From Clostridiales bacterium (lineage in GTDB: Bacteria > Bacillota > Clostridia > Lachnospirales > Lachnospiraceae), in assembly GCA_029006795.1 (NCBI GenBank), contig JAQXGQ010000044.1, forward strand, positions 1 through 64,000: a DNA stretch of 64,000 nt, in the 5' to 3' direction. A program made the translations under genes and the position numbers. The notes under the pieces were generated by a model, which saw only the letters and a list, made by a program, of their open reading frames with translations, was not told the DNA's origin and searched no databases. Of this stretch, positions 34,062-42,903 are shown in pieces. Each line of letters starts with the position of its first letter. Within the stretch, counting starts at the first letter, position 1.

Positions 34062-34728
34062 GGATGAAGTGTCAATCGCAGAATTAGAAAAGGATTATTT
34101 GGAGCTCAGCGGGTTTCAGGTGGAGACTGAGAATGACGGTACCGTAGGATTAAAGCGGGCGTTGTCCGAAGATTTTGATATGTTTATCTTAGATTTGATG
34201 TTGCCGGGAGTTGACGGCTTTGAAATCTGCAAGCAGATTCGGGAAGAAAAGAATACGCCGATACTGATGGTTTCAGCAAAGAAAGATGACATTGACAAAA
34301 TACGAGGTCTGGGACTTGGCGCAGATGACTATATTACGAAACCTTTTTCCCCAAGTGAACTTGTGGCAAGGGTCAAGGCGCACCTTGCACGTTACGAGCG
34401 ATTAATCGGAAGTAACGTGATGGAAAATGATATTATTGAAATTCGTGGTATCAAAATTGATAAGACAGCAAGACGCGTCTGGGTTAATGGAGAGGAAAAA
34501 CAGTTTACGACAAAGGAATTTGACCTTTTGACATTTCTTGCAGAAAATCCGAACCATGTATTTACCAAAGAGGAATTATTTAGGAGAATCTGGGATATGG
34601 AATCTATCGGAGATATTGCTACCGTAACGGTGCATATTAAGAAGATTCGTGAAAAAATCGAGATGAATACCAATAAACCGCAGTATATTGAGACTATCTG
34701 GGGCGTTGGATACCGCTTTAAATTATAG
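34039..34728 (+). CDS. OmpR-family response regulator
   Basis: This 229-residue regulator has a receiver domain with the acidic pair at Glu9-Asp10-type positions, phospho-acceptor Asp52 in LDLMLPG, Ser79 in MVSAKKDDIDK and Lys101 in DYITKPFSP. The C-terminal winged helix (about 130-227) has FTTKEFDLLTFLAENPNHVFTKEELFRRIW and TVTVHIKKIREKIE, the DNA-recognition helix region (motifs shown in part). GGAGG precedes ATG 34039. It is translationally coupled to the kinase. The 16-bp inverted repeat at the operon promoter is a candidate site for it. Targets unknown. Confidence 0.93.
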   Translation: MSRVLIIEDEVSIAELEKDYLELSGFQVETENDGTVGLKRALSEDFDMFILDLMLPGVDGFEICKQIREEKNTPILMVSAKKDDIDKIRGLGLGADDYITKPFSPSELVARVKAHLARYERLIGSNVMENDIIEIRGIKIDKTARRVWVNGEEKQFTTKEFDLLTFLAENPNHVFTKEELFRRIWDMESIGDIATVTVHIKKIREKIEMNTNKPQYIETIWGVGYRFKL

Positions 34729-34743
34729 GATAAGGCAGTGATT

Positions 34744-35397
34744 ATGAATTTGGAAATTTTGTATGAGGATGAGGCAGTGATTGTCTGTAAAAAGCCCGCC
34801 GGGGTTGCAACTCAGACGAAACGTCTTGGGCAGGCGGATATGGAAAGCCTTTTGAAAAATTATCGTGTGGGAAAAGGGGAAACGCCTTACATTGGTGTGG
34901 TACACCGTCTTGACCAGCCGGTAGAAGGTGTGATGGTCTTTGCCAAGACAAAGGAGGCAACGGCGGATTTGAGCCGTCAGATTGCTACAAAGGCAGCGGA
35001 TAAATATTATTATGCCGTGACAGATGGCGTGCCGGCAAAGAAAAAAGGAAATCTGGAAGATTATCTGCTGCGAGACGGAAAAACCAATACATCAGAGGTG
35101 GTGACAAAGGGAACGCCGGAAGCAAAAAGGGCGGCGCTTTTCTTTGAAGTATTAGAGCAGGACGGAAAAAACGCCGTTTTGAATATCCGGTTAGAAACCG
35201 GAAGACATCATCAGATACGTGTGCAGCTAGCTCATGCCGGTTTTGCCATAGTAGGAGATAAGAAATACAATTTTAAAGAAAATATCACTCCGTCAGGGAA
35301 AAAACTAGAACTTTGTTCCTATAAGATAGGTTTTAAGCACCCTGTTACCCATAAGAAACTGGAGTTTGAAATTGACAAGCCCTACCATTTATCATAG
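34744..35397 (+). CDS. RluA-family pseudouridine synthase
   Basis: This 217-residue enzyme should isomerise uridine in rRNA or tRNA. IVCKKPAGVATQ opens the fold, and VVHRLDQPVEGVMVFAKT carries the catalytic Asp57. LNIRLETGRHHQIRVQLAHAG is also a family signature. There is no S4 domain at the N-terminus, unlike RluD, so it resembles the short RluA/TruC-like group. ATG 34744 is chosen over GTG 34738 because AAGGCAG is better spaced. It follows the response regulator by 15 bp and may be co-transcribed. The terminator hairpin at 35377 overlaps its last codons. Confidence 0.92.
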   Translation: MNLEILYEDEAVIVCKKPAGVATQTKRLGQADMESLLKNYRVGKGETPYIGVVHRLDQPVEGVMVFAKTKEATADLSRQIATKAADKYYYAVTDGVPAKKKGNLEDYLLRDGKTNTSEVVTKGTPEAKRAALFFEVLEQDGKNAVLNIRLETGRHHQIRVQLAHAGFAIVGDKKYNFKENITPSGKKLELCSYKIGFKHPVTHKKLEFEIDKPYHLS

Positions 35398-35416
35398 AAT
35401 AAACAGTAGGGCTTTT
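35377..35416 (+). terminator. Rho-independent terminator overlapping the RluA-family gene's end
   Basis: AAGCCCTAC (35377-35385) pairs with GTAGGGCTT (35406-35414), then T-rich. The left arm is inside the coding sequence. Confidence 0.75.
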
Positions 35417-35519
35417 CTGCTCTGTAGGAAAAATCTTATTGCTGTAAGGCGTGAAAGAAATGTTTCCTAATAGAGCAAAAAGTGTTCCGTGCAGATAGAA
35501 GTAAGGAGAACAGAAAGTT

Positions 35520-36959
35520 ATGGCAAAGGACAAGAAATTAGTCGAGGCAATTACCCCTATGGAAGAGGATTTTGCCCAGTGGTATACAGACGTTGTAAAG
35601 AAAGCTGAATTGATATCATACTCTTCGGTAAAAGGGTGTATGATTATCCGTCCGGCAGGATATGCAATCTGGGAGAATATTCAGAGCGAGCTAGACCGCC
35701 GCTTCAAAGAGACAGGTGTGGAGAACGTTTATATGCCGATGTTTATTCCGGAGAGCCTCTTAGAAAAAGAGAAAGACCATGTAGAGGGATTTGCACCGGA
35801 GGTAGCGTGGGTGACTCATGGAGGATTAAATGAATTACAGGAGCGTCTCTGTGTCAGACCAACTTCCGAGACTCTGTTCTGTGATTTTTATAAAGATATT
35901 GTACAGTCTTACCGCGATTTGCCAAAAGTATATAATCAGTGGTGCTCTGTCGTAAGATGGGAGAAAGAGACACGTCCGTTCTTACGTTCCAGAGAATTTT
36001 TATGGCAGGAGGGGCATACTGCTCATGCAACCGCAGAGGAAGCAGAGGAGAGAACAGTGCAGATGTTAAACCTTTATGCAGATTTCTGTGAGGAGGTTTT
36101 AGCAATGCCGGTCATCCGTGGACAGAAGACTGAGAAGGAGAAGTTTGCAGGAGCAGAGGCAACTTACACCATTGAAGCATTAATGCACGATGGAAAGGCA
36201 CTGCAGTCCGGTACCAGCCATAACTTTGGTAACGGATTTGCAAAAGCGTTCGGTATTCAGTATACCGATAGAGACAATAAATTGCAGTATGTTTATCAGA
36301 CTTCCTGGGGTATGACAACCCGTCTGATTGGAGCTATCATTATGGTACATGGCGATGATTCTGGTCTGGTACTGCCGCCAAGAATTGCACCGGTGCAGGC
36401 AATGGTAATTCCAATCCAGCAGCAGAAAGAAGGTGTATTAGACACCGCAAAAGAAGTCTGTGAACGCATTGGAAAGGTCTGTCGGGCAAAATTAGATGAT
36501 TCTGATAAGAGTCCGGGTTGGAAATTCTCTGAGCAGGAGATGCGTGGAATTCCGGTTCGTATTGAACTTGGTCCGAAGGATATTGCAGCAGGAAAATGTG
36601 TGGTAGTACGTCGTGACACCAGAGAAAAGATAGAAGTGGCATTAGATGCGTTAGAGACAGAAATTCCGAAACTGTTAGAGACGATTCAGAAGGATATGTT
36701 TGAACGTGCAAGGGCTCATCGTGATGCGCATATCTGGGATGCACATAACTATGAAGAATTCAAAACAATCGCGGCAGAAAAACCTGGTTTTATCCGTGGT
36801 ATGTGGTGTGAGGATCAGGCCTGTGAGGATAAAATAAAAGAAGATCTAGCAGTGACATCTCGTTGTATGCCATTCCATGATCAGGAGCAGATTGCATCAA
36901 CCTGTGTCTGCTGTGGAAAACCGGCACATAAATTAGTATATTGGGGAAAAGCATATTAA
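35520..36959 (+). CDS. proS: Prolyl-tRNA synthetase, short archaeal-type form
   Basis: ProRS charges tRNA-Pro. The 479-residue protein belongs to the form without the editing insertion, typical of archaea, eukaryotes and some bacteria including many Clostridia. It shows class II motif 1 around [20 protein letters not shown], motif 2 in [24 protein letters not shown] and motif 3 in [22 protein letters not shown] (listed only by key parts RPFLRSREF and [11 protein letters not shown]). A C-terminal zinc-like domain contains CEDQACED and [13 protein letters not shown] precedes ATG 35520. The 122-bp leader is too short for a T-box. Charge proofreading must come from a separate YbaK/ProX-type protein. 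Confidence 0.95.
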   Translation: MAKDKKLVEAITPMEEDFAQWYTDVVKKAELISYSSVKGCMIIRPAGYAIWENIQSELDRRFKETGVENVYMPMFIPESLLEKEKDHVEGFAPEVAWVTHGGLNELQERLCVRPTSETLFCDFYKDIVQSYRDLPKVYNQWCSVVRWEKETRPFLRSREFLWQEGHTAHATAEEAEERTVQMLNLYADFCEEVLAMPVIRGQKTEKEKFAGAEATYTIEALMHDGKALQSGTSHNFGNGFAKAFGIQYTDRDNKLQYVYQTSWGMTTRLIGAIIMVHGDDSGLVLPPRIAPVQAMVIPIQQQKEGVLDTAKEVCERIGKVCRAKLDDSDKSPGWKFSEQEMRGIPVRIELGPKDIAAGKCVVVRRDTREKIEVALDALETEIPKLLETIQKDMFERARAHRDAHIWDAHNYEEFKTIAAEKPGFIRGMWCEDQACEDKIKEDLAVTSRCMPFHDQEQIASTCVCCGKPAHKLVYWGKAY

Positions 36960-36987
36960 TAGTTATCGTGCTTCTTGAGGAATGAAT

Positions 36988-37012
36988 GCCGGAAGTACTT
37001 GTTATTTCCGGC
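36988..37012 (+). terminator. Hairpin after proS, possible terminator
   Basis: GCCGGAA (36988-36994) pairs with TTCCGGC (37006-37012). No T-run follows, so termination here is doubtful. Confidence 0.4.
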
Positions 37013-37058
37013 TGACTATCCCAATGAAGCGGTATATTAATATAAGATAAAAGGTACC

Positions 37059-37088
37059 GTGACAGATTTTGAAGAAGGTTGGTATGAT
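37059..37088 (+). promoter_or_regulatory. Probable promoter of the GGDEF gene
   Basis: GTGACA (37059-37064) and TATGAT (37083-37088) are 18 bp apart; TG-G before the -10 makes it extended. Confidence 0.5.
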
Positions 37089-37169
37089 AGATAGCAAAGA
37101 ATAAGTTATTTTTTTACACAAAAATGGTAACGTTTCCGGTAGCGTTTTTATATTTAAGGGGGAAGGTAT

Positions 37170-40100
37170 ATGGAGAAATATTATAATGGAGTGGTGGAAC
37201 AGCTGTTAGCCGGTCTGGGGAGTACGTCGTATAACAGTTTTCTGGTTCGGTATGGAGGGGAGTTTTCCATCCGCAATCTAGGGATTGTGGCAGAACTGGA
37301 AAAAAGGAATGATATTTATTTTTCTGTACATGAATTTTGCAGTGGGGAGATTGCCGGCGGATATGAGCCGTATCTTTCTATTATCTGTGATATGTTCCGC
37401 AAACATATGACGGGAGATTTTGAAGATTTTTTGGAAGAGTGTGATGTATATTATCTGCATCGCCCGGTTATTTTAAGCTATTTTAATACCGGTGTCTGTG
37501 AGAGGGAAGAACCGGTACTGTTAGACGAAGCAGCTTATGAACAGGAGCGTATGGCAAATGCGTTAGAGAATATGCTTCTTCGTTTGGCAAAAGAATGTCC
37601 CATTCTCATTCTTTTGAATCGATTTCAGTTTGCGACAAGAAGTACGATGGTATTGACTTATCGTCTTATTTCAGGCGGTAACAAAAACATTGGTTTACTT
37701 TTGGGCATCAATGACATGCTTTCCATGCCGGAGTTTTTAACGGCGGAGTGGGAGGCTATTTACGAGAAACTGGATGACGGAAGCAGGGTTTATCATATCG
37801 GTAATTCGGGAAAGAAAAGTGACCGGACTCCTGAAAATACGGAAAATGGTGAGTATGGCAACAGAGAGACGTATCAGAAGCTGAGTAATATGGTGGAGCT
37901 TTTGGATTTTGAGCAGGCGTCTTATCTGCTGCGTAACATAGAGCGCAGAATAAAGTTTGACAATCTTAAAGTAGAGGATGAAGTCAAATATAAGATGATG
38001 CGTCTGTTAGCCCATGTTTCCATCTTAATACAGGATATTTCTAAAGCATTGGAAATTTGTGAGGATTTAGAGAAAATCCATCTGCCCCAAAAAGAATGGG
38101 AATGCCGATTTGAACAGGATTACCTGGTTGCCACGGCATATATGTATCAGGGAAAGCTGCCGGAGGCATTAGGTTATGCGAAGATGGCATTAGAAGCAGC
38201 AGAAAAGTTACAGGATGATTACCGAATCTTTTTGGCGGAATTGATGGAAGCAGAGATACAGATGTCCGGCTGGTATAATATCTTTTTCTGTGCCCAGGAT
38301 GTGAAGGTCAGTGATAATCTGATTGAAAAATTGATGAAATACAATTTTAAAAATCATCTGGCGCATGTTTACGTTTATGCCTATGATAATAAGCCGGAGA
38401 TTGTGGCGAAAGCATACCGTTCGGAGGAACTGCTTTTATATTTCAGCAAGGGGATTCGGATTGCAAAAGAGATTGGAAACGAACATCTGATTAATATGGC
38501 TTACCAGAAGAATATTATGCTTGCATCCACCAATGGTATGTATGAAATTTCTCTGCTTTATTCCATACGGACATTTGAGGCGTTGCGCAACAAGGCTTCC
38601 GTAGAGGCGGGAAGAATTTATTCCGGTGTTGCGTATAATCTATGTGCTATAGGAGAAAATGAAAGAGCAAAGAAATATTACGACAAAGCAATCTGCCTGT
38701 TTTACCAACTGCGCAAATCGGAGGATATTGCTGAAGTACAGTATAACAAAGCATTAAACTGCATTATGTGCGGGGAATACAGCGAGGCGGAAACCTATCT
38801 GACGTGGTGTATGAAGGCAGTGGAAAAACTGCATTTAAACAGTCTGCGCGTCTGCAATTTGTCAAAACTGTATGGGCTTTTGGCACTTGTTTCTATTTTA
38901 CAGGAAAACAGATTCCACTGTGAGCGGTATCTTGATAACTGCAGACAGTTTCTGAATTATGTGTTAGAAAAGGAGAAACTCGGTGGAGATATCGGCGCGG
39001 TACATGATTATGCAAAAATTGATGATGATATGTTCTTATTTACTTTCTCTAAAGCGTTGTTAGCTCATTATGATGGCGAGGAGGAGCGGGCAGCAGAGCT
39101 GTATGAAAAGGCAGAGGAATATTTAAAACATTCCGAGGGAAATCAGTTTTTTAGTCAGGCGCTATTTCGCAGATGCAGGATGGAATGCTTTTTTGCCCTG
39201 AAAAAAGAGCAGCTTTATGAAGAAGAGAAGACAGTATTGCAGCAGTATGAGGAGTCGCAGCGTAGTACCTTTGGAAGTCTGATGGAGGAAATTATTAGAA
39301 AGCTGCCGCCTGTAGAGGAAACTCTAAAGAAGATTACCATACAGGAATTAGATGAGCTGTTATGGCAGGAAAGCATGGTGTTAGCATATAAGAGTAAAAA
39401 AAGACAGTTGGACTTTATTTCCACATGGCAGAATTTGATTGACGTGACAGGAGTCAGTGCAAAGGAAATGATGGAAGCTGTGATGAAAACTTTCCTCAAC
39501 CACTTTAATGTGGATTGCGCCGTTTATGTACGCTATATAGAAAGAAAACCACAGGTGCTTTTTAATAATACCGGAAAGGAAATGAAACCGGAGATATTAG
39601 AGGAACTAGAATTCTCCTTAAAGCAAAATGCAGGGGGCTTTGTCATTTCTAAAATCAGCAGTAATTATGCGGAGCATCAGGATGTTGCATCTCTGTTTGG
39701 AGAGGATGATGTCTGCTCTATGGTGGCAGTGCCTTTTTTTAATAATGAAAAAATAGAGAGTTTTCTTATTACCTATGTGCTTATGAAGGATAACTGGCAT
39801 TCTTCTGTTAACCGTTACATGCTAGACGAAGATGATCTGAGTATGTATCAGCTGTTATTCCGTGAGGTAAAGTATTCTTTGAATAGAATCGATGCTTATG
39901 ATAAAATATATGAGATGAACACCAGACTATATCTCTCGGCAGTGACAGACCAGCTTACCGGTATCTACAACCGTGAGGGGTTCTACCGGAAGTTAAATTC
40001 CATGTTAGGAGAGTTTGAACGCGGGGAGAGAAATTCCCAACTTGGGCTGATGTTTATTGACCTCGATAACTTTAAGCATTATAATGATACTTTCGGACAT

Positions 40101-40472
40101 GATGTGGGCGATTTGATTCTGATAAAAATGGCAGAGATTTTCAAAGAATTAAGCGAAGACCGTGGATTTGTCTGCCGTTATGGCGGTGATGAGTTTATTA
40201 TTGTATTCTATAATGCGGATAAGCTGTTGTTAGAAAAATGGGCAAAGCAGATTTATACCATGATTGCAGAAGCAGAGGGCTTTGAAAAGGAAATCTCGGA
40301 GAGTCTGGGGAAAAAGGTTTCCATTGCGAAAGAACAGAGGATTTCCTGTTCCATCGGAATTGTGGCAAAAGAAAACATCGGGGACGAAGATGAGATTAAT
40401 ACGCTGATTAAGCAGGCAGATAACTTGCTTTACACAATAAAAACATCAACCAAAGGAACGTACCGTATATGA
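37170..40472 (+). CDS. Cytosolic TPR-GAF-GGDEF diguanylate cyclase
   Basis: This 1100-residue protein ends in a GGDEF domain (about 930-1095) with DQLTGIYNREGF, FIDLDNFKHYNDTFGHDVGD and RYGGDEF at 1003-1009, all active-site residues kept, so it should make cyclic di-GMP. The product-inhibition I-site (RxxD) is absent. Residues about 240-720 are TPR-like helical repeats, and a GAF-like domain lies at about 770-920. Residues 1-230 resemble the back half of a STAND/AAA NTPase (CPILILLNRFQF), but no P-loop was found. No membrane helix. SD AAGGGGGAAGG precedes ATG 37170. It overlaps cca by 4 bp. Confidence 0.9.
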   Translation: MEKYYNGVVEQLLAGLGSTSYNSFLVRYGGEFSIRNLGIVAELEKRNDIYFSVHEFCSGEIAGGYEPYLSIICDMFRKHMTGDFEDFLEECDVYYLHRPVILSYFNTGVCEREEPVLLDEAAYEQERMANALENMLLRLAKECPILILLNRFQFATRSTMVLTYRLISGGNKNIGLLLGINDMLSMPEFLTAEWEAIYEKLDDGSRVYHIGNSGKKSDRTPENTENGEYGNRETYQKLSNMVELLDFEQASYLLRNIERRIKFDNLKVEDEVKYKMMRLLAHVSILIQDISKALEICEDLEKIHLPQKEWECRFEQDYLVATAYMYQGKLPEALGYAKMALEAAEKLQDDYRIFLAELMEAEIQMSGWYNIFFCAQDVKVSDNLIEKLMKYNFKNHLAHVYVYAYDNKPEIVAKAYRSEELLLYFSKGIRIAKEIGNEHLINMAYQKNIMLASTNGMYEISLLYSIRTFEALRNKASVEAGRIYSGVAYNLCAIGENERAKKYYDKAICLFYQLRKSEDIAEVQYNKALNCIMCGEYSEAETYLTWCMKAVEKLHLNSLRVCNLSKLYGLLALVSILQENRFHCERYLDNCRQFLNYVLEKEKLGGDIGAVHDYAKIDDDMFLFTFSKALLAHYDGEEERAAELYEKAEEYLKHSEGNQFFSQALFRRCRMECFFALKKEQLYEEEKTVLQQYEESQRSTFGSLMEEIIRKLPPVEETLKKITIQELDELLWQESMVLAYKSKKRQLDFISTWQNLIDVTGVSAKEMMEAVMKTFLNHFNVDCAVYVRYIERKPQVLFNNTGKEMKPEILEELEFSLKQNAGGFVISKISSNYAEHQDVASLFGEDDVCSMVAVPFFNNEKIESFLITYVLMKDNWHSSVNRYMLDEDDLSMYQLLFREVKYSLNRIDAYDKIYEMNTRLYLSAVTDQLTGIYNREGFYRKLNSMLGEFERGERNSQLGLMFIDLDNFKHYNDTFGHDVGDLILIKMAEIFKELSEDRGFVCRYGGDEFIIVFYNADKLLLEKWAKQIYTMIAEAEGFEKEISESLGKKVSIAKEQRISCSIGIVAKENIGDEDEINTLIKQADNLLYTIKTSTKGTYRI

Positions 40473-41809
40473 AAATCATTTTGCCGGAAAAAGTAAGCTA
40501 TATCATAAAAACCTTAGGAGAACAAGGTTATGAAGCATATGCCGTGGGTGGCTGTGTGCGGGATACCATGTTAGGAAGGACGCCGAAGGACTGGGATATT
40601 ACCACTTCGGCGAAACCGGAGCAGGTAAAGGCACTTTTCCGGCATACCATTGACACCGGTATCCAGCATGGAACGGTGACGGTCATGTTAGAGCATGAGG
40701 GCTTTGAGGTGACAACTTACCGTATTGACGGAGAATATGAAGATGCAAGGCATCCGAAGGAGGTACGCTATACCTCTGATCTGTTAGAGGATTTAAAACG
40801 CCGGGATTTTACTATCAATGCCATGGCATATAATGAGTCAGAGGGACTTGTGGATGCATTTGACGGGACAGGAGATTTAAAAAGAGGCATTATCCGCTGT
40901 GTGGGATGCGCAAAAGAACGTTTTTCAGAGGATGCTTTAAGAATGCTTCGGGCAGTGCGTTTTTCAGCGCAGCTGGGCTTTTCTGTGGAGGCTGCTACAA
41001 GGGAAGCAATTTCAGAGCTTGCCCCCAATATTGCAAGGGTCAGCGCCGAGCGAATCCAGGTGGAACTGGTAAAACTTCTCATTTCAGATTATCCTGAAAA
41101 AATAAGGGATGCTTATGAAACAGGTCTCACAAGAATATTTTTGCCTGAATTTGATGAGATGATGAATACGGCACAGGAGAATCCACATCATTGCTATACA
41201 GTGGGAGAGCATACGATAGAAGCATTAAAGAAAATTTCGGCGGATAAGGTGCTGCGTATTACAATGCTGTTACATGATGTGGCAAAACCACTTTGCCGCA
41301 CCACAGACGAGAATGGAATTGATCATTTTTACAATCATCCGGTATTAGGCAGTGAAGTGGCGAAAAAAATTTTGCGGCGGTTAAAATTTGATAATGACAC
41401 GACAAATAGGGTCTGCACGCTGATACGATGGCATGACGACAATCCGGAGCTTAACGAGCGCTGTGTCAGACGAGCGATAAGCCGCATTAATGTAGATTAT
41501 TATCCTGATTTATTTGAGGTAAAAAAGGCAGATATCTTAGCGCAGAGCACATTTCGCAGAGAAGAAAAATTAGCCTACATTGAGGGCTATGAAAAGATAT
41601 ACCGGGAAATTTTAGAAAAACAACAGTGTCTTACCATAAAACAACTGGCAGTAACGGGAAGCGACCTTATTGCAGAAGGCATGAAGCCGGGAAAAGAAAT
41701 CGGAGTCATGCTGAAAAAATTATTAGAACAGGTATTAGAACAGCCGGAATTGAATACAAAAGAGAATTTGCTGAAACTGGTTCATAATTTAGATACCCCT
41801 CTCATATGA
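40469..41809 (+). CDS. cca: CCA-adding tRNA nucleotidyltransferase
   Basis: This 446-residue class II enzyme builds or repairs the CCA end of tRNAs. YAVGGCVRDTMLGRTPKDWDI is the nucleotidyltransferase site, with the catalytic Asp pair in DWD (motif split: GGCVRDTML and DWDI). RRDFTINAMAY, ALRMLRAVRFSAQLGF and RISAERIQVEL-like helices follow. An HD domain with LLHDVAKP and HH-type residues lies at about 240-330, typical of longer bacterial forms. Its ATG overlaps the GGDEF gene's stop by 4 bp. The stop codon lies inside a hairpin whose other arm covers the next gene's ribosome binding site. Confidence 0.95.
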   Translation: MKIILPEKVSYIIKTLGEQGYEAYAVGGCVRDTMLGRTPKDWDITTSAKPEQVKALFRHTIDTGIQHGTVTVMLEHEGFEVTTYRIDGEYEDARHPKEVRYTSDLLEDLKRRDFTINAMAYNESEGLVDAFDGTGDLKRGIIRCVGCAKERFSEDALRMLRAVRFSAQLGFSVEAATREAISELAPNIARVSAERIQVELVKLLISDYPEKIRDAYETGLTRIFLPEFDEMMNTAQENPHHCYTVGEHTIEALKKISADKVLRITMLLHDVAKPLCRTTDENGIDHFYNHPVLGSEVAKKILRRLKFDNDTTNRVCTLIRWHDDNPELNERCVRRAISRINVDYYPDLFEVKKADILAQSTFRREEKLAYIEGYEKIYREILEKQQCLTIKQLAVTGSDLIAEGMKPGKEIGVMLKKLLEQVLEQPELNTKENLLKLVHNLDTPLI

Positions 41810-41855
41810 TGAATAGACACGGTGGAAAACCGTGGAAACATCATATTGGAGGGGT
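41795..41855 (+). promoter_or_regulatory. Three-part hairpin sequestering the Shine-Dalgarno of the cotS-like gene
   Basis: ACCCCTC (41795-41801) pairs with GAGGGGT (41849-41855), the Shine-Dalgarno region. ATATGATG (41804-41811) pairs with CATCATAT (41839-41846). CACGGT (41818-41823) pairs with ACCGTG (41829-41834). All three stems are perfect, 21 bp in total. No T-run follows, so translation control fits better than termination. Confidence 0.7.
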
Positions 41856-41860
41856 TCCTT

Positions 41861-42838
41861 ATGTATAATCGTCCGGAACAGATATTAGAACAGTATGACC
41901 TGGAATTAGGTTCCATTTCGAAGGGTCGGGAAAGCTATCATTGTGATACGAATCAGGGACAGAAGGTCTTGCGGGAATATAGAGGTTCAAAAGAGAGAGC
42001 GGAGTTTTTGACGGAAATGCTATCTTACCTAAGAGGACAGGGACTTTTAGTCCCCACTGTGATAAGGACAAGGGAAGAAAGTCCTGTTGCGGTAGATGAG
42101 GATGAAACAAAATACATGCTGACGGATTTATTTACCGGAGCAGAATGTGATACCAAAAGCAGAGAAGATATGCTAGAGGCGGTGCGCTGCCTTGCCAAGT
42201 TACATAATGTGTCGGAACAGTATGGCGGAGAAGTGCCAGAGTTTGTAAAGACAGAGCCGAATTCGCTTTTACAGCTTTATGAAAAGCACAACAGGGAACT
42301 TCGGAAGGTGCGGAACTATGTTCACGACAAGAAAAAGAAAAATGAGTTTGAGATGCTGTTTGCGGGGCAGTATGCAGGATTTATGGAAAAAGCAGGAGAG
42401 ATTACAGCTTTGCTAAGGGAGATACAGCCGGAAGAAAGAACTTTTGGTTTCTGTCACGGAGACTATAATCAGCACAATGTAATTTTTTCGAGACAAGGAA
42501 TTGCTATTGTGAATTTTGACTGCTTTTCCTATCATGTCAGAGTCAGTGATCTTGCGAATTTCTTGCGAAAAATGATGGAAAAAAACAATTGGAATACCGG
42601 ACTTGGAATGGATTTTATCCGGGCTTATGACGAAGTACGCAGACTTTCTGGGCAGGAGCTGCGTTATTTGTATCTCTATCTGGCTTATCCAGAAAAGTTC
42701 TGGAAAATTGCCAACCGTTATTATAATTCCCATAAAGCATGGCTTTCCGGCAGAAATATTGAAAAGCTAGAGAAGGTTATTGCGCAGGAAGGGGCAAGAG
42801 AGCAGTTCCTTCAGATGCTCTTTCACTTTACCGCTTGA
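41861..42838 (+). CDS. CotS-family spore coat kinase-fold protein
   Basis: This 325-residue protein has the aminoglycoside-phosphotransferase/kinase fold used by the CotS/CotI spore-coat family. Near the N-terminus is an ATP-lobe-like stretch with the Lys region around KVLREYRGSKERAEF. The catalytic-loop-like FGFCHGDYNQHNVIF and the metal-site-like IVNFDCFSYH lie at about 205-235. The HGDxNxHN pattern is kept, so some kinase activity is possible. ATG 41861 follows GGAGGGG at the right distance; that sequence is locked in a hairpin. A role in the spore coat or in spore polysaccharide is inferred from the family. Confidence 0.85.
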   Translation: MYNRPEQILEQYDLELGSISKGRESYHCDTNQGQKVLREYRGSKERAEFLTEMLSYLRGQGLLVPTVIRTREESPVAVDEDETKYMLTDLFTGAECDTKSREDMLEAVRCLAKLHNVSEQYGGEVPEFVKTEPNSLLQLYEKHNRELRKVRNYVHDKKKKNEFEMLFAGQYAGFMEKAGEITALLREIQPEERTFGFCHGDYNQHNVIFSRQGIAIVNFDCFSYHVRVSDLANFLRKMMEKNNWNTGLGMDFIRAYDEVRRLSGQELRYLYLYLAYPEKFWKIANRYYNSHKAWLSGRNIEKLEKVIAQEGAREQFLQMLFHFTA

Positions 42839-42855
42839 TAAAATTCATGTATAAT
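42827..42855 (+). promoter_or_regulatory. Probable sigma-A promoter of the PEGA lipoprotein gene
   Basis: TTTACC (42827-42832), inside the end of the cotS-like gene, and TATAAT (42850-42855) are 17 bp apart. Confidence 0.5.
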
Positions 42856-42903
42856 AAATAAGCGTAAATAATTTGGTTTGACAGAGAAAAGCAGGTGGGT
42901 ACA

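Noticed and set aside
35417-35519. T-box riboswitch before proS
   Set aside because: The leader is too short and has no T-box sequence or specifier hairpin.
37089-37169. Cyclic di-GMP riboswitch before the GGDEF gene
   Set aside because: The leader is only about 75 nt, and the conserved GEMM-type sequence was not found.
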